DNA from: Rhizobium sp. Q54
GTDB taxonomy: Bacteria; Pseudomonadota; Alphaproteobacteria; Rhizobiales; Beijerinckiaceae
DNA: 14,388 nucleotides
NCBI GenBank assembly: GCA_945903655.1
Contig: CAMDOY010000054.1
Location: 1 to 14,388, forward strand
Reading direction: 5' to 3'
Both the position numbers and the translations under genes were made by a program. How positions within the stretch are numbered: the first letter of the stretch is position 1; every line of letters starts with the position of its first letter. The notes under the pieces are model-generated. The model was not told where the DNA came from. It saw only the letters and a list, made by a program, of their open reading frames with translations, and searched no databases. Shown here piece after piece: positions 1-7,132 of the stretch.

Positions 1-98
1 AACCGGCGGCACAAGCTGCGCACGTTGGCCCCCTCGACCCCCGCCAGACAAACAAACTCCAGTCTCGAATCCATCGCAGACACCTCGCGAAACGGCAT
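1..98 (-). CDS. IS481-like transposase, N-terminal fragment (runs off left edge)
   Basis: The minus strand from the ATG at 98-96 reads MPFREVSAMDSRLEFVCLAG and then VEGANVRSLCRRF, and it is still open at position 1 (32 full codons). This matches the usual N-terminus of IS481-family DDE transposases: a short MP-x-E-V leader, an RLEFV helix, then the start of a helix-turn-helix ending in the LCRRFG-type motif. An AAGGAG ribosome binding site sits at 110-105, 6 nt before the ATG, which supports this start. The catalytic DDE core would lie further left and is not visible, so it cannot be said whether the gene is intact. The family call comes from recalled similarity. Confidence 0.72.
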   Translation of the reverse strand, partial: MPFREVSAMDSRLEFVCLAGVEGANVRSLCRR

Positions 99-128
99 CC
101 CGATCTCCTTTCTCTGAGATCGGAAAAG

Positions 129-168
129 TGTCCACTATGTCTCCGAACAACTGTCCACTATGTCTCCG
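129..168. repeat. Two direct copies of a 17-bp IS-end repeat
   Basis: TGTCCACTATGTCTCCG occurs at 129-145 and again at 152-168, a period of 23 nt. The copies lie just outside the transposase leader. They are probably multiple transposase-binding sites at the element's end. The role is inferred from position. Confidence 0.7.
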
Positions 169-177
169 GTCTAAACA

Positions 178-262
178 CCCACAAGGGGGAGGGGAAACGG
201 CAGGCATTTCTCCTCGATAATCCAGATCGTTAGCTGCATACCCTCCCCCCTGTGGGGAGGGT
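178..262. repeat. REP-like GC-rich inverted repeat
   Basis: CCCACAAGGGGGAGGG at 178-193 is the inverted copy, with one mismatch, of the sequence at 241-256. The right copy also contains a perfect 9-bp hairpin, ACCCTCCCC (240-248) with GGGGAGGGT (254-262) around a 5-nt loop. Similar CCCTCCCC/GGGGAGGG elements followed by GGGGTGGGGGT-type sequence are scattered between genes in many alphaproteobacterial genomes. The element lies downstream of livK. There is no T-run after the hairpin in the livK reading direction, so it is not a classical intrinsic terminator, though it could stabilise the 3' end. Positions 263-355 hold nothing else I can name. Confidence 0.6.
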
Positions 263-355
263 CGGCCGCGCCAGCGGACGGGGTGGGGGTCTGCGAATGC
301 TGATCGCAAGCGCCTTTTACCCCACGGCCTAATGCCGACTGCCGACTGCCCAGAC

Positions 356-1471
356 TCACATCTGCTCGTAAATGAGCTTCCCGTCAGCGGCCTTCTTCCA
401 AATATAGACCACGTAATCCGCGTCCTTGCGGTCGCCCTTGGCGTTGTAGGACAGGGGGCCGAGGACGGTGTCGAAGGTGTCGCCGGAGTGGATGGCTTCC
501 GCGACCTTCTTGGGGTCGAGGGACTTGGCCTTCTCCGCGCCCAGCTTGATCAATTGCACGGCCGCATAGCTGTAGAGCGTATAGGCCTCGGGGTTGATCT
601 TCTTGGCCTCGAAGGCCTTCACCACGGCAGCGGCCTGGGGGCGACGGGTTGGGTCGGGGCCGAAGGTCATCAGCGAGCCTTCCACGCCCGGGCCGCCCAC
701 GGAGGCGAATTCGGCGGCTGCTATGCCATCGCCGCCCATCATCACGGCCTGCACGCCCTGATCGCGCATCTGGCGCACGATGAGCCCGCCTTCCGTATAG
801 AGCCCGCCGAAATAGACGAGATCGGCGCCGGACTGCTTGATCTTCGAGACCACGGCCGCATAGTCCTTCTCGCCGGTGTTGACGCCTTCATAGAGCACTT
901 CGGTCATGCCCTTGGCGTTCATGCCCTTCTTGGTCTCGTCGGCGAGGCCCTTTCCATAGGTCGTCTTGTCATGGACGATGGCGATCTTCTTGCCCGCCAT
1001 CTTCGTCACAATGTAATCGGCGGCGACTGCGCCCTGCTGATCGTCGCGCCCACAGGTGCGGAACACGTTCCACAGCTTGCGCTCGGTGAAGGTGGGATTG
1101 GTGGAGGCGGGCGTGATCTGCAGGATGCCGTTCTCGTTGTAGACCTCGGACGAGGGGATCGAGACGCCGGAATTATAATTGCCGACCACGAATTTGATCC
1201 CGTCGCCGACGAACTTGTTGGCGATGGAGACGCCCTGCTTGGGATCGGAGACGTCGTCGCCAAGGCTCAGCGTGATCTTCTGACCGAGAATGCCCCCGGC
1301 GGCGTTGATGTCCGCGATGGCCTGATCGACGCCGTTCTTCATCTGCGCGCCCGTGGCGGCGCTGGGGCCGGTGATGGGACCGGCCATGCCCAGCTTCACC
1401 TGCGCCTGGGCTGCGCCCGCAAGACCAAGGCCCGCCGCAAGGACAAGGCCCGACAACCAGAGCTTGCTCAT
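356..1471 (-). CDS. livK: Branched-chain amino acid ABC transporter, periplasmic substrate-binding protein
   Basis: Periplasmic receptor of a HAAT-type importer (371 aa, typical length). Residues 1-23 form a signal peptide: a Lys near the N-terminus, a Leu/Gly/Ala core and an AQA-Q cleavage site. The mature protein opens with QVKLGMAGPITGPSA, the usual first strand of type I binding proteins. Family motifs include the DINAAGG stretch (54-60), the NYNSGVSIPSSEVY ligand-loop region (98-111), ITPASTNP (119-126) and FRTCGRDDQQG (137-147). I chose the ATG at 1471 because GGAG (1481-1478) sits 6 nt before it. An in-frame ATG four codons earlier (1483) has no good ribosome binding site. It is the last gene of the liv block, about 90 nt behind the DUF6867 gene. 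The motifs favour Leu/Ile/Val binding, but related receptors bind other amides, so the ligand is inferred. Confidence 0.93.
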   Translation of the reverse strand: MSKLWLSGLVLAAGLGLAGAAQAQVKLGMAGPITGPSAATGAQMKNGVDQAIADINAAGGILGQKITLSLGDDVSDPKQGVSIANKFVGDGIKFVVGNYNSGVSIPSSEVYNENGILQITPASTNPTFTERKLWNVFRTCGRDDQQGAVAADYIVTKMAGKKIAIVHDKTTYGKGLADETKKGMNAKGMTEVLYEGVNTGEKDYAAVVSKIKQSGADLVYFGGLYTEGGLIVRQMRDQGVQAVMMGGDGIAAAEFASVGGPGVEGSLMTFGPDPTRRPQAAAVVKAFEAKKINPEAYTLYSYAAVQLIKLGAEKAKSLDPKKVAEAIHSGDTFDTVLGPLSYNAKGDRKDADYVVYIWKKAADGKLIYEQM

Positions 1472-1479
1472 TCGAATCT

Positions 1480-1511
1480 CCATGACTACGCGAACCCCCC
1501 GTTCGCCATGG
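1480..1511 (-). promoter_or_regulatory. Leader hairpin over the livK ribosome binding site
   Basis: CCATG (1480-1484) pairs with CATGG (1507-1511), and GCGAAC (1490-1495) pairs with GTTCGC (1501-1506) around a 5-nt loop. ACTAC (1485-1489) is left as a one-sided bulge. In livK mRNA the outer stem covers half of the GGAG ribosome binding site at 1481-1478. It could tune livK translation or protect a processed livK transcript. The pairing is visible in the sequence; the function is inferred. Confidence 0.45.
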
Positions 1512-1564
1512 AGGGAAGATGAAGCTTTTTGCGCCTGCCGTGAAGGGGGGCTGAAGCGCAGACT

Positions 1565-1966
1565 TTACAACTTTTCGGGACGGGCGGGCTGAGGCGCCAG
1601 AAATGGGTATTGCAACCGCATCTGCCGCCCCCGGGTCAGGACGAAGCCAGCCGCCCCCATGGCCCAGAGCATCGCAAAAGTCATCCCCAACCCGCTCAGG
1701 CCCAGCAAGACCTCGCCCCAATCCCCCGCCAGGGCGCGGGCGATCAGGCGGGAGGCCGGAATCACCGGCACGCCAAACAGCGCCCAGCACAGGAAGCACG
1801 CCGCCGCCGCCAGCAGCAGCGTATAGGGGATCAGCCGCAAGGCGGGCTGCCATGTGCGCGCCAGCGCTCGTCCGGTCGCCATGGCCGCCGCCCCGCCCAG
1901 ACACAGCACCAGCGCCAGCCAGATGACGACGTCAGCATCGAAGGCCCCCGCGAGATTGGCGCCCAT
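1565..1966 (-). CDS. DUF6867 small inner-membrane protein of the liv operon
   Basis: Small membrane protein of 133 aa with no assigned function. Three hydrophobic segments are visible at about 12-29, 45-66 and 86-110. The segments GRALARTW (32-39) and TRGRQMRLQYPF (111-122), together with a WALFG stretch at the end of the second helix, match the DUF6867 proteins that I recall sitting between livF and livK in Rhizobiales. The start codon overlaps the livF stop as TGATG, sharing one base, so translation is probably coupled to livF. The constant position inside liv operons suggests an accessory role in the transporter, for example in assembly or regulation, but nothing in the sequence shows a mechanism. 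The family assignment is from memory of the pattern. Confidence 0.8.
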   Translation of the reverse strand: MGANLAGAFDADVVIWLALVLCLGGAAAMATGRALARTWQPALRLIPYTLLLAAAACFLCWALFGVPVIPASRLIARALAGDWGEVLLGLSGLGMTFAMLWAMGAAGFVLTRGRQMRLQYPFLAPQPARPEKL

Positions 1967-2688
1967 CAGTGGCCCCCTTCCAGATAGGCGGCGCGCACCT
2001 CGGGCCTCGCCAGCAGCTCGCGCCCCGTGCCCGACAGGGTGACGCGCCCGTTGACCAGCACATAGGCGCGGTCAGCCAGCTTCAGGGCGTGGAAGGCGTT
2101 TTGCTCCACGAGAAACACCGTCAACCCCTCGCGCTTGTTCAGATCGCGAATCGTATCGAAGATCAGCTTCACCACCAGGGGCGCGAGGCCCAGCGAGGGC
2201 TCGTCCAGCAGCAGCAGACGCGGGCGGCTCATGAGGGCGCGGGCGATGGCGAGCATCTGCTGCTCGCCACCGGACAGCGTACCGCCCCGTTGCTGCGCCC
2301 GCTCCTTCAGACGCGGGAAGATGGTGAAGACGCGCTCCAGATCCTCGTTGAAATGCGCCGCGCCATTGATCGACGCGCCCATCTGCAGATTTTCATAAAC
2401 GCTCATGCGTGCGAAGATGCGCCGCCCCTCCGGCGACTGGGCGATGCCCGCCCGGGCGATATCGTGGGGCGCCATCTGCGTGATGTCGCGACCATCGAAA
2501 ATGATCTTGCCGCTGCGGGCGCGCGGAGAGCCGAAGATGGTCATCATCAGCGTAGACTTGCCCGCCCCATTGGCGCCGATCAGCGTGACGATCTCGCCCG
2601 CGTTGACCGCGATATCGACGCCCCTGAGGGCGATGATGTTGCCATAGTAGGTCTCGACGCCCTCGACGCTTAGCAACGGGGCGCTCAT
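1966..2688 (-). CDS. livF: Branched-chain amino acid ABC transporter, ATP-binding protein LivF
   Basis: Second ATPase subunit of the importer, cytoplasmic, powering transport by ATP hydrolysis as a heterodimer with LivG (240 aa, normal length). Walker A GANGAGKST at 38-46, Q-loop around AQSPEGR (83-89), ABC signature LSGGEQQ at 138-144, Walker B LLLLDEP at 158-164. The switch position reads VEQN (194-197): Gln replaces the usual His, as is customary for LivF and unlike LivG. The start overlaps the livG stop as ATGA (4 nt), indicating tight translational coupling. All catalytic motifs are intact. Confidence 0.97.
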   Translation of the reverse strand: MSAPLLSVEGVETYYGNIIALRGVDIAVNAGEIVTLIGANGAGKSTLMMTIFGSPRARSGKIIFDGRDITQMAPHDIARAGIAQSPEGRRIFARMSVYENLQMGASINGAAHFNEDLERVFTIFPRLKERAQQRGGTLSGGEQQMLAIARALMSRPRLLLLDEPSLGLAPLVVKLIFDTIRDLNKREGLTVFLVEQNAFHALKLADRAYVLVNGRVTLSGTGRELLARPEVRAAYLEGGH

Positions 2689-3617
2689 GGGCTCTCTCCC
2701 GCCATGCCTGCCATTTCGCTTTCGGCCTCCAGCACCTCCGCCTCGTCATCGACGCCGAGATAGGCGGCGATCACGCGCGGGTCCTCGCGCACCTCTTGCG
2801 GGGCGCCATCGGCGATCTTGCGGCCATAATCGAGCACGATCACATGATCGGAAACCTGCATCACCACGGACATGTCGTGTTCGATCAGCAGCACGGAGAC
2901 GCCGTCCTCATCCCTGATGGAGCGCAACAGCGCAGTCAGTTCAGCGGACTCGCGCGGGTTCAGCCCTGCGGCGGGTTCGTCCAGGCACAGCAGCACAGGA
3001 TCGGTGCACATGGCCCGGGCGATTTCGAGCCGCCGCTGGTCGCCATAGGGTAAAGCCCCTGCGGGATCATCGGCGCGCTCGAACAGGTTGATGCGCTCCA
3101 GCCAGCGCACGGCGCGGGCCACCGCCGCGCGTTCGGCGCGCTGGAAGCCAGGCGTGTTGAAGAGGCCGAAGAAGGTGAGGCCCGAAGCGCGCATGAGTTC
3201 GTTGTGCTGGGCCACGATGAGATTTTCGAGCACGGTCATGCCCGCGAAGAGGCGGATGTTCTGGAAGGTGCGGGCGACGCGGGCGCGGTGGGCGATCTCG
3301 TGATCGGCCATGCGCTCCAACAAAAAGAGTTCGCTGCCGCCCAGGGTAGCGAAGCGGCTGCCTGAACGCGTGAGCGCCTCGACAGCGGCAGGGCTTGCGG
3401 CGCCTTTGCGGGCCAGCGCGAGCCGCCCCTGCGTGGGCTTGTAGAAGCCCGTGATGCAGTTGAAGACGGTCGTCTTGCCCGCCCCATTGGGCCCGATCAG
3501 CGCCGTGATGTCGCCGCGCCCCACGCTCACATGAAAATCGCTCACGGCGGTCAGGCCGCCAAAGCGCATCGTGAGCCCTTCGACCTTCAAGAGCGGATCG
3601 CTCAACCATCGGCTCAT
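2685..3617 (-). CDS. livG: Branched-chain amino acid ABC transporter, ATP-binding protein LivG
   Basis: First ATPase subunit of the importer (310 aa). Walker A GPNGAGKTT at 42-50, Q-loop TFQNIRLF at 117-124, signature LPYGDQRRLEIARAM at 189-203, Walker B with LDEPAAGLNP at 212-221, and H-loop EHD at 246-248. About 50 residues lie between Walker A and the Q-loop (60-110), longer than in E. coli LivG but usual for alphaproteobacterial members. The C-terminus carries an acidic tail after AAYLG, also a LivG feature. The start shares ATGA with the livM stop and the gene's own stop shares ATGA with livF. This is an intact gene in the middle of a coupled operon. Confidence 0.97.
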   Translation of the reverse strand: MSRWLSDPLLKVEGLTMRFGGLTAVSDFHVSVGRGDITALIGPNGAGKTTVFNCITGFYKPTQGRLALARKGAASPAAVEALTRSGSRFATLGGSELFLLERMADHEIAHRARVARTFQNIRLFAGMTVLENLIVAQHNELMRASGLTFFGLFNTPGFQRAERAAVARAVRWLERINLFERADDPAGALPYGDQRRLEIARAMCTDPVLLCLDEPAAGLNPRESAELTALLRSIRDEDGVSVLLIEHDMSVVMQVSDHVIVLDYGRKIADGAPQEVREDPRVIAAYLGVDDEAEVLEAESEMAGMAGESP

Positions 3618-5119
3618 CCCTGACCCTCCCTGACGAGGGCGCCCGCAACGGCGCGTTTTGTCTTCAGGAAGATGGAGGGCGTGCGCGAGGAGATGAGGCC
3701 GCGCGGTTTCCAGATCATCATCACGACCATGGCGAGGCCAAAGATCAGCATGCGATATTGCGCGGGATCGAAGCCTTCGCCGAAAATGCGCTTGAGGAAG
3801 TCGAGCTCGCGCAGGATCTCCGTGCCGCCGATCATGGCCACAGCCGCCAGCGCGACGCCGATCTGCGAGCCCATGCCGCCGAGCACGACGATGGCGAGGA
3901 TGGTCGCGCTCTCGATGAAGGTGAAACTCTCGGGGCTGACGAAGTTCTGCCGCACGGCGAAGAAGGAGCCGGCAAAGCCGCCGAACATGGCGCCCAGCGC
4001 GAAGGCGGTGAGCTTGGTGTTCACGGTGTTGACGCCCAGCGACCGGCAGGCGATCTCATCCTCGCGCAGGGCCTCCCAGGCCCGGCCAATGGGCAGGGCG
4101 CGCAGGCGCAATGTCACCGCATTGGTGAGCAAGGCGAGGCACAAGATGAGGAAGTAGAGAAAGATGGTGCGATGGATGGGCGTGAATTCGAGCCCCATCA
4201 TGGCGGCGAATCCATTGTCTGCCGCCGTGAAGGGCACGCCGAAGAAGGTGACGCGCGGGATCGAGGAAATGCCCGCATAGCCGTTGGAGAAATCGCTCCA
4301 GTTGATCAGCACCACGCGAATGATCTCGCCAAAGGCGAGCGTGACGATGGCGAGATAATCACCGCGCAGGCGCAGCACGGGAAAACCGAGAATCACGCCC
4401 CAGAAGGCCGCCAGCACCCCCGCCAGCGGCAGGCAGATCCAGAACGAAAGCCCATAGGTCGTGGACAGCAGCGCATAGGAATAGGCGCCCACCGCATAGA
4501 AGGCCACATAGCCCAGATCCAGCAGGCCCGCGAGGCCGACCACGATGTTCAGGCCCCAGCCCAGCATGACATAGATGAGGATCTGGACGCCGTAGTTGTT
4601 GATCCACTTGAGCGAGCCCTGCGGCCCCAGCCAGGCCAGCATGACGAAGGGGAAGACGAACAGCGCGACGATCCCCGCGATGGACATCAGGCGGCTGTGG
4701 TCCGGCCCCTCGACGTTGGGCTTTGCGACTGCTGCAGGCGTCTCGCGCAGGCGCGCATCCAGCGGAAAGGCGCCGATCAGCAGGGCGAGGCCAAAGGCCA
4801 CAATGCCCGCACCATTGGCAGGCCCCACAGTCAGCGCCAGATGGGCGCCATAGACGCCGATCAGCGCGCCGGGAATGGCGACAGCCCGCGCACGCCAATC
4901 GCTCAAAAGACCCGCCAGCAGGCGCGCGCAGAACACCGCAACCACTGCGACAATCGCCCAGGACCAGCGCTGCTCCACAACGAGCCGGTTCTGCATGTCC
5001 TGCTCGGTGCGCAGGGCGAGAATGGGGAAGGAGAGGCCAAAGGTCACCAGCGCCGCAAAGCCCGCATCCACGAGGGCGCGGGCCATGTCCGGGCGTTGAT
5101 GATCCTGCTGCGCGGCCAC
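3614..5119 (-). CDS. livM: Branched-chain amino acid ABC transporter, permease LivM (long form)
   Basis: Inner-membrane permease pairing with LivH (501 aa). The C-terminal half is the canonical LivM core: LNIVVGLAGLLDLGYVAFYAVGAY spans about 190-213, GDYLAIVTLAFGEI is at 253-266, and the EAA-type loop that contacts the ATPases, PIGRAWEALREDEIACRSLG, is at 343-362. The N-terminal 140 residues hold several extra hydrophobic segments (about 15-36, 53-72, 82-98, 103-120), as in the DUF3382/LivHM_N-type extension of longer LivM proteins. The start is a GTG at 5119, 2 nt after the livH stop, with AAGG within the end of livH as ribosome binding site. An ATG at residue 12 (5086) is the alternative. 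The end overlaps livG by ATGA. Confidence 0.95.
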   Translation of the reverse strand: MAAQQDHQRPDMARALVDAGFAALVTFGLSFPILALRTEQDMQNRLVVEQRWSWAIVAVVAVFCARLLAGLLSDWRARAVAIPGALIGVYGAHLALTVGPANGAGIVAFGLALLIGAFPLDARLRETPAAVAKPNVEGPDHSRLMSIAGIVALFVFPFVMLAWLGPQGSLKWINNYGVQILIYVMLGWGLNIVVGLAGLLDLGYVAFYAVGAYSYALLSTTYGLSFWICLPLAGVLAAFWGVILGFPVLRLRGDYLAIVTLAFGEIIRVVLINWSDFSNGYAGISSIPRVTFFGVPFTAADNGFAAMMGLEFTPIHRTIFLYFLILCLALLTNAVTLRLRALPIGRAWEALREDEIACRSLGVNTVNTKLTAFALGAMFGGFAGSFFAVRQNFVSPESFTFIESATILAIVVLGGMGSQIGVALAAVAMIGGTEILRELDFLKRIFGEGFDPAQYRMLIFGLAMVVMMIWKPRGLISSRTPSIFLKTKRAVAGALVREGQG

Positions 5120-5121
5120 GA

Positions 5122-6036
5122 TCAGACCTTCTCCACTTCGGGCTTGCCCAGCAGGCCTTGGGGCATGAAGATCAGCGTGATCGCGAGCACGGAGAAGGCC
5201 GCGACGTCCTTATAGTCCGAGGAGAAATAGGCCGCCCAGAAGGTCTCGATGAGTCCGATCAGGAGGCCGCCGATCACCGCTCCGGGCAGGGAGCCGATGC
5301 CCCCCAGCACCGCCGCCGTGAAGGCCTTGACCCCCGGGGTGAAGCCATCGGAAAAATTCACCACGCCATAGTAGAGCATGTAGAGCGTGCCCGCGACCGC
5401 CGCCAAGGCCGCGCCAATGACGAAGGTGAGGGAGATCGTGCGGTCCACGTCAATGCCCAGCAGCGCCGCCATCTTCCGATCCTGCTCGCAGGCCCGTTGC
5501 GCCCGCCCCAGCGCGGTCTTCTGCACCACGAACCAGAAGGCCAGCAGCAGCACCGCCGTCACCGCCATGATGAGGATCTGCTTGTAGGAGAGGGTGACGC
5601 TGAGGGGGCCATCGGTCAGGCGAATCAGATCGGTGAACATGGGCGGCACGGGCTTGTTGCGCGGCCCCTGCACCACCTGCACGAAATTCGACAGGAAGAT
5701 CGACATGCCGATGGCCGAAATCAGCGGCGCCAGCCGGAACGAGCCCCGCAAAGGCCGATAGGCCACCCGCTCGATGGCCCAGTTCCACAGGGCCGTGCAG
5801 GCCATGGCCGCCACCAGCACGATCAGGAAGGCGACGGGCATGGAGGCGAGGCCCAGCAACTGGGTCAGGGCCAGAAAGATGATCAGGGCGATGAAGGCGG
5901 AGAGCATGAACACATCGCCATGGGCGAAATTGACCATGCCGATGATGCCGAAGACCATGGTGTAGCCAATGGCGATCAACCCATAGATCGAGCCCAGGGT
6001 CAGCCCGTTGATGAGTTGCTGGAGAAAGTTTTCCAT
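5122..6036 (-). CDS. livH: Branched-chain amino acid ABC transporter, permease LivH
   Basis: Inner-membrane permease, first gene of the liv block (304 aa, typical). The N-terminus has the family pattern NGLTLGSIYGLIAIGYTMVF (10-29) followed by GMVNFAHGDVFMLSAF (33-48). The EAA-type coupling loop is ALGRAQRACEQDRKMAALLG (175-194), followed by the VLGGIGSLPGAVIGG stretch (243-257). Multiple membrane helices are evident throughout. The ATG at 6036 follows AGGAG at a rather long distance of 13 nt, so the start may be translated modestly. No convincing sigma-70 promoter was found in the 85 nt between this gene and the HTH gene upstream on the same strand, so the operon may begin with that gene. 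Confidence 0.96.
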   Translation of the reverse strand: MENFLQQLINGLTLGSIYGLIAIGYTMVFGIIGMVNFAHGDVFMLSAFIALIIFLALTQLLGLASMPVAFLIVLVAAMACTALWNWAIERVAYRPLRGSFRLAPLISAIGMSIFLSNFVQVVQGPRNKPVPPMFTDLIRLTDGPLSVTLSYKQILIMAVTAVLLLAFWFVVQKTALGRAQRACEQDRKMAALLGIDVDRTISLTFVIGAALAAVAGTLYMLYYGVVNFSDGFTPGVKAFTAAVLGGIGSLPGAVIGGLLIGLIETFWAAYFSSDYKDVAAFSVLAITLIFMPQGLLGKPEVEKV

Positions 6037-6121
6037 TAAAGCGCAGGCGCTCCTGAATCGGGTGATCTCGCCAGACCGAATCTCAGGATAGCAACAGTTG
6101 ACGGGAAGGGCGAATGGGGGG

Positions 6122-6466
6122 TCAGGTTGGGGGGCCTGGCTGAACCACCTTCGGGCCAGACTCCGTCAAAACCATCCCCGTGGCGCGATCTACAGCCTCA
6201 ACGCGAATTTGAAGATCGAGTGCATAAGCGACCTCGGCGATGGTTCCGACCGTCCAGTTGGGCGCATTGCCGGAAAACCAGCGCGAGACTTCGCCCGTGT
6301 TCCTGCCAAGAGCCTTGGCGAGTTCGCTGAGCGGGTATTTGCCATGTTTGCGCTTTTCCATGATCGCAGCCCAGAAAAGGCTAGCGAATTGGGCGCGGAT
6401 CATCGCCCGATCAAAGGCGCGCACCCTACGAGAGGCAGCTCTATTCTTTACGTTCGTCAACCACAT
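6122..6466 (-). CDS. Small helix-turn-helix (XRE/Cro-like) protein
   Basis: Probable DNA-binding protein of 114 aa. The middle reads as a helix-turn-helix: LSELAKALGRN (47-57) as first helix and turn, TGEVSRWFSG (57-66) as recognition helix, then TVGTIAEVAYALDLQI (72-87) as closing helices. The SRWFSG and LDLQIR elements recall short XRE-type regulators of alphaproteobacteria. The N-terminal 30 residues are basic. I chose the ATG at 6466 because GGGAG lies 6 nt upstream. An in-frame GTG at 6493 is possible. It is 85 nt upstream of livH on the same strand and could be co-transcribed with it or regulate it. It could also be the antitoxin-like half of a lost pair, as no partner toxin is visible. 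The target is unknown. Confidence 0.7.
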   Translation of the reverse strand: MWLTNVKNRAASRRVRAFDRAMIRAQFASLFWAAIMEKRKHGKYPLSELAKALGRNTGEVSRWFSGNAPNWTVGTIAEVAYALDLQIRVEAVDRATGMVLTESGPKVVQPGPPT

Positions 6467-6619
6467 GCGACGCTCCCACAGAGGAACCTTCACCCGCCCA
6501 ATCCCGTTCAGCCCCGCTCAAGCCGGGTGACCGAACTCCACCTTAGCAACATTTCCATCCCCTCCCAACCGCACCCGACTTGCGCCAAAGCCTCCGGCGT
6601 TGCATCTAGAAGGGAAGGC

Positions 6620-6654
6620 GCCTTCAGAGCGGCGCCGGGTGATGGCTCTGAGGC
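6620..6654 (+). promoter_or_regulatory. Hairpin in the coxG leader
   Basis: GCC (6620-6622) and TCAGAGC (6624-6630) pair with GCTCTGA (6645-6651) and GGC (6652-6654), with one bulged T and a 14-nt loop. It ends 6 nt before the GAGG ribosome binding site of the coxG-like gene. It could be a leader stability or translation element. No T-run follows it, so it is not an intrinsic terminator. The rest of 6467-6673 shows no gene; it also contains the palindrome AAGGCGCCTT (6615-6624). Confidence 0.35.
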
Positions 6655-6673
6655 CCAAACGAGGACAATGCAC

Positions 6674-7132
6674 ATGGCGATGACGATGAAGGGGGAGGTC
6701 TCCCTCCCCGCCGACCGGCAGACAGTCTGGGAAAAGCTCAACGACACCGAGGTCCTGAAGGCCTGCATTCCCGGCTGCCAGACCCTTGAGCAAACGGGCG
6801 AGAACGCCCTTTCTGCGGTGGTGAAGGTCAAGGTTGGGCCGGTTTCGGCCACCTTCAAGGGCAATGTGGAGCTGAGCGACCTTGATCCCCCGAATGGCTA
6901 CCGCATCTCGGGCTCGGGCGAAGGCGGCATCGCGGGCTTCGCCAAGGGCGGCGCCAATGTGCGCCTGACCGACATCGAGGGTGGCGGCACCCTTCTGACC
7001 TATGATGTGGAAGCCAATGTGGGTGGCAAGATCGCCCAGCTCGGCGCCCGTCTCATCGACGGCGTGGCCAAGAAGAACGCCGATCAGTTCTTCGCCACCT
7101 TCGCGCAGGTCTGCGGCGCGCCTTCCGCCTAG
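6674..7132 (+). CDS. coxG: CoxG-like SRPBCC-domain protein (CO dehydrogenase subunit G family), no membrane anchor
   Basis: Protein of 152 aa with the single-domain CoxG fold (SRPBCC/START-like, a hydrophobic cavity). The family pattern is plain: MKGEVSLPADRQTVWEKLND (5-24), VLKACIPGC (27-35), VKVKVGPVSATFKG (50-63), GSGEGGIAGFAKGGA (80-94) and GGKIAQLGARLIDGVAKK (117-134). CoxG of characterised CO oxidisers has a C-terminal membrane anchor; this one stops at the SRPBCC domain and shows no hydrophobic tail. I chose the ATG at 6674, 9 nt after GAGG. The ATG at 6668 is only 3 nt from it. The gene is separated from coxSLM by a convergent gene and a terminator, so it is its own transcription unit. 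The physiological role here is inferred from family membership. Confidence 0.88.
   Translation: MAMTMKGEVSLPADRQTVWEKLNDTEVLKACIPGCQTLEQTGENALSAVVKVKVGPVSATFKGNVELSDLDPPNGYRISGSGEGGIAGFAKGGANVRLTDIEGGGTLLTYDVEANVGGKIAQLGARLIDGVAKKNADQFFATFAQVCGAPSA

Larger units (their letters stand above)
1..170 (-). mobile_element. End of an IS481-type insertion sequence, cut by the window edge
   Basis: This stretch holds the 5' end of a transposase gene read leftwards, its short leader, and two copies of a 17-bp repeat between the leader and the flanking DNA. The order (outer repeats, leader, transposase start) is that of an insertion-sequence end. The outer boundary near 170 is an estimate, because the opposite end and the target-site duplication lie outside the window. 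The family call rests on the transposase N-terminus. Confidence 0.65.

Noticed and set aside
171..359. 62-codon minus-strand open frame between the IS end and livK
   Set aside because: It is a translation of the REP-like inverted repeat with no ribosome binding site or family pattern.
332..1522. Long plus-strand open frame opposite livK
   Set aside because: It mirrors a clear LivK gene and gives a low-complexity G/H/D/L-rich protein with no family motif, as expected antisense to GC-rich coding DNA.
3758..6039. Long plus-strand open frames (to 5215 and 4723-6039) opposite livM and livH
   Set aside because: The translations are rich in H, R, Q, E and G and show no domains; the minus-strand permeases have complete family motifs.
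6098..6673. N-terminal extension of the CoxG-like protein back to 6098
   Set aside because: The added 190 or so residues overlap the HTH gene antisense and have no CoxG similarity; the family N-terminus begins at the ATG near 6674, which has a ribosome binding site.
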